A DNA stretch of 64,000 bases from Streptosporangium violaceochromogenes (lineage in GTDB: Bacteria > Actinomycetota > Actinomycetes > Streptosporangiales > Streptosporangiaceae). Shown here one piece after another: positions 52,116 through 60,902 of the stretch. The notes beneath the pieces are model-generated. The model was not told the DNA's origin, did no database searches, and saw only the letters and a program-made list of their open reading frames with translations. Each line of letters opens with the position of its first letter. Within the stretch, counting starts at the first letter, position 1. The stretch spans positions 1 to 64,000 of the forward strand of contig NZ_BNBB01000028.1 of the NCBI RefSeq assembly GCF_014654615.1. Reading direction: 5' to 3'. A program made the position numbers and the translations under genes.

Positions 52116-52198
52116 GCGCACCGGGCCCGGTCCTCGTGACGGGCGGCACCAGCGGCACCGGCCTCGGCTCCGGTCAGCGAATCCAGGCGGTTCCCTGA
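52112..52198 (+). pseudogene. 28-codon remnant of a short-chain dehydrogenase
   Basis: Reads MSAPGPVLVTGGTSGTGLG, the start and cofactor loop of an SDR, then runs into the antisense of the MaoC gene and stops at 52198. Its ATG overlaps the ferredoxin stop (ATGA), the mark of a former operon gene. The rest of the SDR was deleted when the MaoC-side sequence was joined. Confidence 0.7.
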
Positions 52199-53043
52199 CC
52201 GAGCACCAGGGCGTCCCCCGCGTCGGGGCCGCTCACCTCGAAGCGCAACCCCTCGTCCTCCCGCCACACCCGCGCGGCCAGGGACTGGCCGGGGAAGACG
52301 GGGTGGCGGAACCTCGCGGACACCCCGCGCAGCCGCGCGGTCTCCCCGTTGAGCACGTGATCCACCACCCCCCGGGCGAGCATCCCGAAGGACGCCAGCC
52401 CGTGGAGGATCGGCCGCTCGAAACCGGCCTCCGCGGCGAACCCCGCGTCCGCGTGCAGCGGATTCATGTCTCCGTTGAGACGGTAGAGCAGTGCCTGCTG
52501 TTCCAGCGTCCGGGTGGAGAACTCCACGTCCGGAACGCGATCGGGACGCCGCCACGCCACCTCGGGCCCGGGATCTCCGCCGAAGCCGCCGGCGCCGGCG
52601 ACCCAGAGCTGGGTCTCGGCCGTCCACAGCGGCTCACCTGAGCGGTCACGGGCGTTCTCGGTGAGGACGACGAGGGCCGCCTTCCCCTTGTCGAAGATCC
52701 GCGTGACCGCTGAGGTGAGAAACGCCTCACCGGTCGCCGCGATCGGCCGGGACACGTGGAGGGTCTGACCCGCGTGCAGGATCCGGCGGGGGTCCAGGCT
52801 CAGGCCGGCCAGCTTGTCCTCGAATCGCGGAGCGGTGGACGCGGAGACCCCCTGGCCGGCCACGAGAGCGAAGGTCGGCAGCACCTCCAGCTCGCTCTCC
52901 AGCGTGTAGCGCGGCTCCGGGTCGGTCGCGGCGTGACCGCCGGCGCCCAGGGACAGGTGATAGAGCAGGACGTCACGTACGGTCCACCGCAGGCGCTGTC
53001 GCAACGGTTCGGCGTCGAGCGCCGCCCGGACGTCGATCGGCAT
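52174..53043 (-). CDS. MaoC-type (R)-specific enoyl-CoA hydratase, double hot-dog
   Basis: 289 residues. Two hot-dog halves; the C-terminal one carries hydratase 2 motif YRLNGDMNPLHADAGFAAEA, then GFERPILHGLASFGM. It hydrates 2-enoyl-CoA to 3-hydroxyacyl-CoA, as in steroid or side-chain beta-oxidation. It ends the long minus-strand operon; 10 bp separate it from the hydrolase upstream. Its 3' end overlaps the SDR remnant on the other strand. Confidence 0.88.
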   Translation of the reverse strand: MPIDVRAALDAEPLRQRLRWTVRDVLLYHLSLGAGGHAATDPEPRYTLESELEVLPTFALVAGQGVSASTAPRFEDKLAGLSLDPRRILHAGQTLHVSRPIAATGEAFLTSAVTRIFDKGKAALVVLTENARDRSGEPLWTAETQLWVAGAGGFGGDPGPEVAWRRPDRVPDVEFSTRTLEQQALLYRLNGDMNPLHADAGFAAEAGFERPILHGLASFGMLARGVVDHVLNGETARLRGVSARFRHPVFPGQSLAARVWREDEGLRFEVSGPDAGDALVLGQGTAWIR

Positions 53044-53053
53044 CGTGGGCTCC

Positions 53054-53851
53054 TCAAACGTGGTGTGCGGAAAGGAACTCGGTGACGATCTCCGCGAACT
53101 CCGCGGCGGTGTGCTCCAGCGGGATCTCGCCGTCGTGGATCACCCGGACCCGGGCGTCGGCCAGCGCGGCGGCCAGGCGGTCCTGACCGCCGAAGGCGAA
53201 CCGATCGCGGGCGTGACCGACGCACAGTACCGGCTGGCGGACCCGGTCCAGACGTCTCTCCATCTCGTAGCGCGCCACCACGCGATGGCCGTCTTCCGGA
53301 TCCTCGGTGCGCAGCGCGTCCCTCATGAAGCGCCTCAGCAGCCGGTTGTCCGGCGGGTAGTACCTGGCTCGGCGCTGCCACAGCTCGGCCAGGTGGCTTC
53401 CGTCGCCGCGTTCCTCCACCTCGTCGACGCCACGCCGGCCGGTGCGGGCGCCCCGTGCCCCGGCGTCGAGCAGGTCGGTGGAGGACAGGACCACCCGGCG
53501 TACGCGTTCGGGGGCCTGGGCCGCGAGCTCGAAGGCGATGTACCCGCCGGTGTGATGGCCGACCACGTCGACCCGGTCCAGACCTTCGATCTCCAGCAGC
53601 CGCGCCATCGCCGCGGCCCAGCCCTCGACCGTGGGCGGCTCCGGCAGCGGGTCGGAGGCGCCCATGCCCGGTGTGTCGACGGCGAGCACCCGGAACCGCC
53701 GTCCCAGAACGGCCAGCACCTCTCGGTACTCGTCCCAGCTCCGCGGAGTCTGGTGGAGGAGGAGCACCGCCGGGCCGGAACCGGCCTCGGCCAGATGCAG
53801 TTGTCCCCAGGCACAGTCGACGTAGCGGCGGCGGACGCGGGCGTGACTCAC
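53054..53851 (-). CDS. Alpha/beta hydrolase with an altered nucleophile elbow
   Basis: 265 residues from the GTG at 53851 (GTGA overlap with the upstream stop). AVLLLHQTPRSWDEY, VLAVDTPGMGASDPLP, then VVGHHTGGYIAFELA, where the usual Ser of GHSxGG is His. Later IHDGEIPLEHTAAEF gives the His region. The Ser-to-His change means it may not be a classical esterase, or a neighbouring Thr may act. Operon context: CoA-thioester degradation. Substrate unknown. Confidence 0.8.
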   Translation of the reverse strand: MSHARVRRRYVDCAWGQLHLAEAGSGPAVLLLHQTPRSWDEYREVLAVLGRRFRVLAVDTPGMGASDPLPEPPTVEGWAAAMARLLEIEGLDRVDVVGHHTGGYIAFELAAQAPERVRRVVLSSTDLLDAGARGARTGRRGVDEVEERGDGSHLAELWQRRARYYPPDNRLLRRFMRDALRTEDPEDGHRVVARYEMERRLDRVRQPVLCVGHARDRFAFGGQDRLAAALADARVRVIHDGEIPLEHTAAEFAEIVTEFLSAHHV

Positions 53852-55023
53852 GGCCGCGGCTCCTTGGGCAGTCCCAGGACGCGTTCCCCGATGACGTTCC
53901 GCATGACCTCCGAGGTGCCGCCACCGATGGAGTCCCCGCGGGCGAACAGGTAGTGCCGCTGGATCTCGAACCCGTCCGGCACGTGATCCTCCGGATGGTG
54001 GAACGCGTAGCTGCCGAACAGCAGCGCCTCGCTGTCGAGGGCGTCCATGCCGAACTCGTACACGCCCTGCTTGAGCTGGGAGTAGATCAGCTTGGCGAGC
54101 GATCCCTCCGGGCCCGGGTTGTCGACCGCCAGGTCGCGGGCCGCCTTCCGGTTCAGCAGATCGGCCGCGCGTGTCTTGATCGCCAGCTGCACGAGCCGAT
54201 CGCGCATCACCGGGTCGCGGTCCTCCCGGCGGCGCCACACCTCGACGACCTCCGCCAGTGCCTGGGAGCCCTCTCCGGCCGACCCGCCTCCGATGGAGAC
54301 CCTCTCGTTCATCATGATGGTGATGGCGACCTGCCAGCCCTCGTCCGGCGCACCGATGAGATCCGCGGCGGGGACCCGGAGGTCGTCGAAGTACACCTCG
54401 TTCAGGTGCGCCGAGCCGTCGATCTGGCGCAGCGGCCGCACGTCCACACGGGGGTCGCGCATGTCGACGACGAACGCGGCCAGGCCCCGATGGCGGCTCT
54501 CCAGGTCACCGGTGCGGGCCATCAGCAGGCCGCGGCCGGCGCGGTGCGCGGCGGTGGTCCAGATCTTCTGGCCGTTGATCACCCAGTCGTCGCCGTCGAG
54601 GACCGCCCGGGTCCGCAACGCCGACAGATCCGAGCCGGCGGCGGGTTCGCTGAACAGCTGGCACCAGATCTCCTCCCCGCAGAACATCGGGCGCAGGTAC
54701 GCGTCCCACTGATCAGGCCGCCCGTGTCTCACCAGCGCCGGTGCGATCATGCCCACTCCCAGCGCGTTGCCCAGGTAGTGGTCCATGGTGGGCGCACCGG
54801 CCGCGGAGAGCAGCTCCTGGACGGTCACCTGAAGGTTCCGGGGCAGACCCAGCCCACCCCGCCCGGCCGGGAACTGGACCCACGCCAGCCCGCGATCGAA
54901 CTGCGCCTTGAGAAACTCGGTCGTGTCGGTGGTGGCCGGCGGAAACTCCCTCAGCAGTTCCTCGACCAGGGTCACCACTCGCCTCATGTCCGGGTCGGAC
55001 GCCGCGGTACTCACCGTCGCCAC
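53848..55023 (-). CDS. Acyl-CoA dehydrogenase
   Basis: 391 residues from GTG 55023 (GAGGAG six bases upstream). FAD-binding middle region QLFSEPAAGSDLSALRTRAV, DDWVINGQKIWTTAAHRAG, and C-terminal ARGDSIGGGTSEVMRNVIGERV. Introduces an alpha-beta double bond. It follows a second, diverged acyl-CoA dehydrogenase by 22 bp. Such pairs often form heteromeric enzymes acting on bulky or cyclic acyl-CoAs. Confidence 0.9.
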   Translation of the reverse strand: MATVSTAASDPDMRRVVTLVEELLREFPPATTDTTEFLKAQFDRGLAWVQFPAGRGGLGLPRNLQVTVQELLSAAGAPTMDHYLGNALGVGMIAPALVRHGRPDQWDAYLRPMFCGEEIWCQLFSEPAAGSDLSALRTRAVLDGDDWVINGQKIWTTAAHRAGRGLLMARTGDLESRHRGLAAFVVDMRDPRVDVRPLRQIDGSAHLNEVYFDDLRVPAADLIGAPDEGWQVAITIMMNERVSIGGGSAGEGSQALAEVVEVWRRREDRDPVMRDRLVQLAIKTRAADLLNRKAARDLAVDNPGPEGSLAKLIYSQLKQGVYEFGMDALDSEALLFGSYAFHHPEDHVPDGFEIQRHYLFARGDSIGGGTSEVMRNVIGERVLGLPKEPRP

Positions 55024-55045
55024 CTTCGCTCCTCGGTCTCGTCCA

Positions 55046-56164
55046 TCAGTAGTCCAGCAACTCGGCCAGTCGCAGCCGGTGATCGAGCGGCGAGCCGAAC
55101 AGCACCGCCGCGGCCGTGGCCCGCTTGTAGTGGCGATGGGCCTCGAACTCCCAGGAGAAACCCATGGCTCCGTGAATCTGGATGTTCTCCGCGGCCAGGT
55201 GCCTGAACATCTCCGAGCAGAACGACTTCGCCATGGCCGTGGCGATGTGGCGATCCGGGGAGTGGTGCAGCACCTGTTCAAGGGCCGCGCGCTGCAGCGC
55301 CCGTCCGGACTCAAGCTCGACCAGCATGTCGGCGCACCTGTGCTTGATCGCCTGGAAGGAGCCGATCGGCCGGCCGAACTGGACGCGTTCACGGGCGTGC
55401 CCCACCGACATCTCCAGACACCGCTCGCCGCCTCCGACCTGCTCGGCGGCCAGGCAGACCAACGCCGTGTCGACGGTGTGCCGCAGGGCCTCCGGGGCCC
55501 TCCCCGGCCCCGCGACCAGCGTCGCGGGCGCCGCCTCCAGCTCGACGCGGGCGAGGGATCGCGACCGGTCCAGTGCCGGCCGGTCGATCACGCGGACGCC
55601 CGGCTGACGAGGGTCCACGGCGAGCATCACCTGCCCGTCGGCGGAGTCGGCGACCACGAGCACCAGGTCCGCCTCCCCGCCGTCGAGCACGTAGTCCTTG
55701 ACCCCGCTGACCTGCCAGCCGTCCGCGCGCGCGACCGCGGTGGTGTCGTAGGAGCCGGGGTTCCACCGGCCCGCCGGCTCCACGAAGGCCAGTGTCGCGA
55801 CGCGGGAGCCGTCGGCGATGCCGGGGAGGTAGCGCTTCATCGCGACCTCGTTGCCCGAGGCCAGGAGCGCCGGGGTGGCCAGCCCTATCGTCGACAGCAG
55901 CGGGAACGGGTGCAGCGCCCGCCCGGCCTCCTCGAAGACGAGGCCCACCTCGGCAAGCGTCGCCCCGGCGCCTCCCCATCGTTCGGGGACGAGCAGGCCC
56001 TGCACGCCGAGTTCCCGCGCCATCCGCAGCCACGGGCCTCTGTCCAGCGGCGGCGTGTGCTCGGCCGGCGGCTCACTCGGTTGACACCTGGCGAAGAACG
56101 CCCGCAGGACCTGCCGAAGCTCGTCGTACTCACTCGGGTCGAGTCTGGCACCGTCGACTGTCAT
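55046..56164 (-). CDS. Acyl-CoA dehydrogenase, second subunit type
   Basis: 372 residues. LVPERWGGAGATLAEVGLVFEEAGRALHP, VKDYVLDGGEADLVLVVAD, HARERVQFGRPIGSFQAIKH and NIQIHGAMGFSWEFEAHRHY are all family blocks. The middle region lacks the usual TEPxAGSD; FVEPAGRWNPGS stands in its place, as in the partner subunit of heteromeric acyl-CoA dehydrogenases. It overlaps the upstream ligase gene (ATGA). Confidence 0.9.
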   Translation of the reverse strand: MTVDGARLDPSEYDELRQVLRAFFARCQPSEPPAEHTPPLDRGPWLRMARELGVQGLLVPERWGGAGATLAEVGLVFEEAGRALHPFPLLSTIGLATPALLASGNEVAMKRYLPGIADGSRVATLAFVEPAGRWNPGSYDTTAVARADGWQVSGVKDYVLDGGEADLVLVVADSADGQVMLAVDPRQPGVRVIDRPALDRSRSLARVELEAAPATLVAGPGRAPEALRHTVDTALVCLAAEQVGGGERCLEMSVGHARERVQFGRPIGSFQAIKHRCADMLVELESGRALQRAALEQVLHHSPDRHIATAMAKSFCSEMFRHLAAENIQIHGAMGFSWEFEAHRHYKRATAAAVLFGSPLDHRLRLAELLDY

Positions 56165-57531
56165 CGGTTCCTTCTCATCTCACTGTCGTTGTCTCCTCGT
56201 GGGCCGGTGACGGCCACGGCGATGCCGTGTACGGCCGCCTCGGGCGAGTCGAAGCAGGGCACGCCGGCCGCGCTCACCTCGGCGATCACACCGGGCACGT
56301 CGAGCAGGAAGGCCGTGGAGGGCAGGCCGGTTCCGCGCACCGCGTTCGCGACCGCAGCGCCGAACTCCCTGATGTCCAGGCCGCAGTTGACGACCACGAC
56401 ACCGTCGACCTCGCCCGACTCGTAGACCGCGAGCACCGCGTCGGCCATCGCCTCCGGTGGGCACTGCGGCGTGAGGTCGATCGGATTGCCGGTCGCGGCG
56501 AACTCCGGGAGGAGCCGGCGCAGCCTGTCCTGGCTCCGCTGGGTCAGCGGCGGCAGGGTGAGGCCCGACCGATCCGCGGCGTCCGCGGCCAGAACGCCGG
56601 GGCCTCCGGAGACGGTGACCACGGCCACTCTGCCCGCGGTCCGGCCGTGTCCGAGAACCGACAGCGACCGCAGGGTGTCGAAGAACCGCGTGGAGGAGTC
56701 CACCTGGAGAACTCCGGCACGCCGGAAGGCGGCCTCGTAGATCCTGCGGTCCCCGGCCAGGGATCCGGTGTGCCCCGCCGCCGCCCGCGCCCCGGCCTGA
56801 CTGCGGCCCCCCTTGAGGACGACGACCGGTTTGCGGGAGGTGACGTCACCGGCCACCTCGACGAAAGCCCGCCCGTCGGATATTCCCTCGGCGAAGACGC
56901 CGATGACCTCGGTCCGGTCGTCGTCGCCCAGCCACCGCAACGCGTCGGTGATGGAAACGTCCGGGGCGTTTCCGAGACTCACGAAACGTGCCAGCCCGAG
57001 ATTCCTCGCCCCGAGGAACGAGAGAAACATTCCTCCGAAGGCGCCACTTTGACTTACGAAGCTCAAATGACCGGGATCTGTCGGCACCTCCCAGAAATAC
57101 GAGGCGTTCAAGCACCGGCCGCCGGGCAGCCGGCTCACCACACCCATGCAGTTCGGCCCGACCAGGGGGACCTTGTGACGGCGGGCGATGTCGACGATGC
57201 GCCTCTGCACCGCACGGCCCTCCGGACCGGCTTCACCGAACCCGGAGGACAGCACGACGAGTGCCCGCGCGCCGGCGGTGACCGCGTCCAGCACGGCCGC
57301 CTCCGCGGTGCGCGCGGGAACCGAGATCAACGCCAGGTCGACCGGGCCGTCGAGCGCCGCGGTCGCCGGGAACCCGTCGATCGAATCGGCGGTGGGATGG
57401 ACACAGCGCACGTCGGAAAGGCCGGCTCCCACGTTGCGGAGCAAGGTGTTTCCCAGCTTTCGTGACGGTCCGGACGATGCGCCGTACACAGCCGCGGATT
57501 CCGGCTGGAAGAGCGGGGTGAGATCACCCAT
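56161..57531 (-). CDS. NDP-forming acyl-CoA synthetase, CoA-binding/ligase subunit
   Basis: 456 residues. CoA-binding domain (VYGASSGPSRKLGNTLLRN), succinyl-CoA-ligase-like domains (PLVGPNCMGVVSR, FVSQSGAFGGMFLSF) and the phospho-His loop AGHTGSLAGDRRIYEAAFR. It resembles the alpha part of ADP-forming acyl-CoA synthetases; the ATP-grasp part is encoded separately 144 bp upstream. Could activate a carboxylic substrate or recover energy from an acyl-CoA. Confidence 0.86.
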   Translation of the reverse strand: MGDLTPLFQPESAAVYGASSGPSRKLGNTLLRNVGAGLSDVRCVHPTADSIDGFPATAALDGPVDLALISVPARTAEAAVLDAVTAGARALVVLSSGFGEAGPEGRAVQRRIVDIARRHKVPLVGPNCMGVVSRLPGGRCLNASYFWEVPTDPGHLSFVSQSGAFGGMFLSFLGARNLGLARFVSLGNAPDVSITDALRWLGDDDRTEVIGVFAEGISDGRAFVEVAGDVTSRKPVVVLKGGRSQAGARAAAGHTGSLAGDRRIYEAAFRRAGVLQVDSSTRFFDTLRSLSVLGHGRTAGRVAVVTVSGGPGVLAADAADRSGLTLPPLTQRSQDRLRRLLPEFAATGNPIDLTPQCPPEAMADAVLAVYESGEVDGVVVVNCGLDIREFGAAVANAVRGTGLPSTAFLLDVPGVIAEVSAAGVPCFDSPEAAVHGIAVAVTGPRGDNDSEMRRNR

Positions 57532-57675
57532 GGAAAACCCTGTCCTGTCATCGACGGTGCGGATATCGGAGTTTTTCTGAAGGCGTCGCGCGGGGCAATC
57601 GCCGCGGTCCGCTGAACGAAAGCCGGCCCCTGATTCGCCCGCCCTCACGGATGCGCGTCGTGCGGCCGGTCCCGC

Positions 57676-58296
57676 TCAGGCCCCCGACACGATCACGAGG
57701 GCGTCCAGCACCACCGGCCGGCCGTCGACGATCGCGACCGGGTTGAGGTCCACCTCCATGACGTCGGGGTTGGCCGCCAGCACCTCAAGCAGGTGAGATC
57801 CCAGTTCGTACAGCCGTTCCAGGTCGGCGGCGGGCCGGCCCCGCTGTCCGTGCAGCAGCCGGGCACAGCGCAGCTCTTCGAGACCTCGGCCGAAGTCGCC
57901 CCGGTCCAGGGGGTGCAGGAAGCAGACCGCGTCGTCGAGGACCTCCGTCATCACCCCGCCGTGCCCCACGGTCAGCACCGGGCCGAACTGCTCGTCACGG
58001 GTCGCTCCGACCAGGAGTTCGTACTCAGGGCGCACGAAGTCCGCGATCAGTACGGTGCCGTCGCCGGCCGCGGCCAGCTCGTCCCACTGCGCCAGCACGT
58101 ACTCGGCCGGCAGTCCCACGCGGACCAGATTGCCCTCGGTCTTGTGGGCCACGCCGGAGGCCTTGGCCACGAAGACTCCGCTCCCGCCCTCCATGAAGCG
58201 GGCGGCCTCGGCCGCCGAGTGGGTGAGCCGCTCCCGGCAGACCGGCAGCCGGTCCCCCAGCCGCCGCTTGCTCTCCGCCTCGCTCAGTTCCCTCAT
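57676..58296 (-). CDS. NDP-forming acyl-CoA synthetase, ATP-grasp subunit
   Basis: 206 residues. VFVAKASGVAHKTEGNLVRVGL (the KxxxxxHKTE motif), FVRPEYELLVGATRDEQFGPVLTVGHGG and MEVDLNPVAIVDGRPVVLDA, all from the C-terminal ATP-grasp domain of acyl-CoA synthetases. Works with the alpha-like protein at 56161. Overlaps the FadD gene upstream (ATGA). Confidence 0.87.
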   Translation of the reverse strand: MRELSEAESKRRLGDRLPVCRERLTHSAAEAARFMEGGSGVFVAKASGVAHKTEGNLVRVGLPAEYVLAQWDELAAAGDGTVLIADFVRPEYELLVGATRDEQFGPVLTVGHGGVMTEVLDDAVCFLHPLDRGDFGRGLEELRCARLLHGQRGRPAADLERLYELGSHLLEVLAANPDVMEVDLNPVAIVDGRPVVLDALVIVSGA

Positions 58297-59960
58297 CGGT
58301 GCGCGGTCCCCTCTGTGAGGCCGGCCAGGAGGGTCCGGCGCGCCCAGCCGTAGTCGGCCTTGCCGGCGGGGGACCGTCTGATCTCGTCGGCCACCACCAT
58401 GCGCCTGGGCAGCTTGTAGGAGGCCAGGACGGCGCGGCCGAAGCCGCGCAGCTCGTCGAGGGTGACCCGGCTGCCGGGCCGGAACTGCACCACCGCCGCG
58501 ACGCACTCCCCCAGCAGCTCGTCCGGGGTGCCCACGACCAGGACGTCGTACACGGCGGAGTGCGAGAGCAGAACCCGCTCGACCTCTTCGACGTAGATCT
58601 TCTCGCCGCCGGAGTTGACGCACGTCGAGTCGCGTCCCAGGACCTCGATCCGCCCGCCGGCCGTCCACCGGCCGCGGTCACCGGGAATCGCGTAACGCGT
58701 CCCGCCGATCGTCGGGAACGTCGACGCGGTCTTGTCCGGGTCGTTGAGGTAGCCGAGGGGCAGCCGTCCGCGGCGCGCCACCCACCCGACGCCGGTCTCC
58801 GTGGGCGGAAGCTCTCCGCTCAGGTCCTCGGCGAGGAGCGTCGTGCCCAGGACCGGGGTGAACGTGCCCCGGGGCGGTTCCTGGGTCCTCGTCGTCACCC
58901 CGACCAGGTGCCCCCCGCCCTCACTGGAGCCGAACATGTCGGAGACGGTGACGTCCGGTGCGTGCCGGAACCACGCCCTCTTCAACTCGGGCAGCAGGCC
59001 CGCCCCGCCGGTGTGGATGTCGGTCAGGGAACTCACGTCGTACTCGTGCTCGTCGAGGGCTTCGAGGAGCGGACGGGCGAAGGCCGTACCGGCGATCACC
59101 AGCGTGTCGACGTTCTCCCGCTCGACGGTCCGCACCGCGTCGATCGGGTCGAAGAACCGGGTGTTGCTCTGGATCACCACGGTGTGGCCGCCGGTGATGG
59201 CGTAGAAGGCGAGCCACAGACCTCCGCCGTGCATGAAGGGGGGCAGCGGAAGGAACCGCTTGCCGCCGCCTCGTGCGCGGTCGACGATCTCCGTCACGCT
59301 CTCGAACTCGGAGAAGTCGTCACGGCGCCCGCCCATCGCCGCGACGAAGATGTCCGCCTGGCGCCAGAGCACCCCCTTGGGCATGCCGGTGGTACCACCG
59401 GTGTAGATCAGGTAGCCGTCGTCGGGTGAGGGGACGGTGGGGACCGGTTCGGCGGAGCCCCGGGCGAGCAGGTCGTGGAACCAGTGCGCGCCCTCCACCA
59501 GGCCCGTGCCGCCGTCGTCGTCGACCTGGACCAGCAGGGGGCTCTTCCCCAGGGTGGCCAGCGTCTGCCGCAGCGTCTCCGCGAAGCAGGACTGGAAGAA
59601 GATCACCGCGGGGTCGGCGTCGGCGAACAGTACCTGGAGTTCGGCCCGCGTGTAGCGGTAGTTCACGTTGAACGGGATCAGGCGGGCCTTGAAGCTGCCG
59701 AGCACCGCTTCGACGTACTCGGGGCGATTACGCATGTAGACCGCCGCGTGCTGCTGGTGGCTGAGCCGGCCCTCCGCCCGAGGGGCGCCCAGTCCCTGGT
59801 CGAGCAGGGCATTGGCGATCCGCCGGGTCCTGAGGTTGGTCTCCCGCCAGGTGAACCGCCGCTCGCCCCAGACGATGGACTCCCGGTCGGGGATCACCTC
59901 CGCGATCCGCTCCTGGAGGTCGACCAGGTTGACGTCGACCCCCCGCTTGACGCCGTTCAT
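58293..59960 (-). CDS. AMP-forming acyl-CoA synthetase
   Basis: 555 residues. ANL adenylating enzyme: YLIYTGGTTGMPKGV (P-loop), DMFGSSEGGG (A5), GDRGRWTAGGRIEVLGRDSTCVNSGGEKIY (A7/A8) and SPAGKADYGWAR (catalytic Lys). Forms acyl-CoA from a carboxylic acid with ATP, probably the entry step of this pathway. The segment LGAPRAEGRLSHQQHAAVYM contains an unusual insertion near the N-terminus. It overlaps both neighbours by 4 bases. Confidence 0.92.
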   Translation of the reverse strand: MNGVKRGVDVNLVDLQERIAEVIPDRESIVWGERRFTWRETNLRTRRIANALLDQGLGAPRAEGRLSHQQHAAVYMRNRPEYVEAVLGSFKARLIPFNVNYRYTRAELQVLFADADPAVIFFQSCFAETLRQTLATLGKSPLLVQVDDDGGTGLVEGAHWFHDLLARGSAEPVPTVPSPDDGYLIYTGGTTGMPKGVLWRQADIFVAAMGGRRDDFSEFESVTEIVDRARGGGKRFLPLPPFMHGGGLWLAFYAITGGHTVVIQSNTRFFDPIDAVRTVERENVDTLVIAGTAFARPLLEALDEHEYDVSSLTDIHTGGAGLLPELKRAWFRHAPDVTVSDMFGSSEGGGHLVGVTTRTQEPPRGTFTPVLGTTLLAEDLSGELPPTETGVGWVARRGRLPLGYLNDPDKTASTFPTIGGTRYAIPGDRGRWTAGGRIEVLGRDSTCVNSGGEKIYVEEVERVLLSHSAVYDVLVVGTPDELLGECVAAVVQFRPGSRVTLDELRGFGRAVLASYKLPRRMVVADEIRRSPAGKADYGWARRTLLAGLTEGTAHR

Positions 59961-60877
59961 CGGTTCCTCTCCTCACGCCGTGCCGACGCGAGGATGTTCG
60001 CGCTGACCTCGGCCAGGCTCCTGGGCACCGTGTAGCCCTTCTCTTCCATGATCATCGGCAGTGCCGACGCGATGTCCTCAGGCGTGGCCCGCAGGTCGAA
60101 CAGGCCGGGCGTCTCGGCCAGAAAGGTCCGGGAGACGCGTCCGCCGCCGCTGGAGATGATCTCGCCGTTGAGCGGGTTGGACTCATGGCACAGGAAGGCG
60201 ACCGTGGGCGCGACGAGATCCGGGGAGGCGTGCCGCGCCAGCTCCCCGAGCAGCCCGTCGGTGAGCCGGGTCAGCGCCATCGGCGCCACGGCGTTGACGC
60301 GGATGTCACGGTCCCCGACCTCCAGGGCCAGGGCACGGGTGAACCCGACCACGCCGGCCTTTGCGGCCGCGTAGACCGTCTGCCCGAAGTTGCCGAAGAG
60401 CCCGGACGCCGAGGTGGTGTTGACGACCCGGCCGTAGCCGCACCGGCGCATCCACCGCCACGCGGGCCCGGTCACGTGGAAGCACCCCATCAGGTGCACG
60501 TCGAGCAGGGCGGTGACGTCGGCCGGCTCCAGCTTGTGGAACGACCGATCGCGCACGAACCCCGCGTTGTTGACCACGATGTCCAGCCGGCCGAACTCGT
60601 CGAGCGCCGCGCCGACCATCGCCTCCCCGCCCTCGGCTGTGCCGACGGAGTCACGGTTGGCGACCGCGGCCCCTCCGGCGTCGCGAATCTCCTGGACGAC
60701 GGCGTCCGCGCGGCTGGTCTCGACGCCGTCCTCGACGCCGGCGGCGACGTCGTTGACGATCACGATGGCGCCGCGTGCCGCCAGAAGGCGGGCGTAACCG
60801 CGCCCGAGGCCGCCGCCGGCACCGGTGACCAGTGCCACCCGGCCGTCGAAACGCAGGGTGTCCGTCTGTTCCCTCAT
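59957..60877 (-). CDS. SDR-family 3-hydroxyacyl-CoA dehydrogenase
   Basis: 306 residues. ALVTGAGGGLGRGYARLLAA cofactor loop, VVNNAGFVRD, S-x-Y-x-x-K-like VYAAAKAGVVGFTRALALEV. Similar to the dehydrogenase domain of multifunctional beta-oxidation enzymes (17beta-HSD type 4) that use CoA substrates. Would oxidise the product of the MaoC hydratase. 25 bp after the thiolase gene. Confidence 0.88.
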   Translation of the reverse strand: MREQTDTLRFDGRVALVTGAGGGLGRGYARLLAARGAIVIVNDVAAGVEDGVETSRADAVVQEIRDAGGAAVANRDSVGTAEGGEAMVGAALDEFGRLDIVVNNAGFVRDRSFHKLEPADVTALLDVHLMGCFHVTGPAWRWMRRCGYGRVVNTTSASGLFGNFGQTVYAAAKAGVVGFTRALALEVGDRDIRVNAVAPMALTRLTDGLLGELARHASPDLVAPTVAFLCHESNPLNGEIISSGGGRVSRTFLAETPGLFDLRATPEDIASALPMIMEEKGYTVPRSLAEVSANILASARREERNR

Positions 60878-60902
60878 CGCACTGACCTCTGCTTCCCTTC
60901 CG

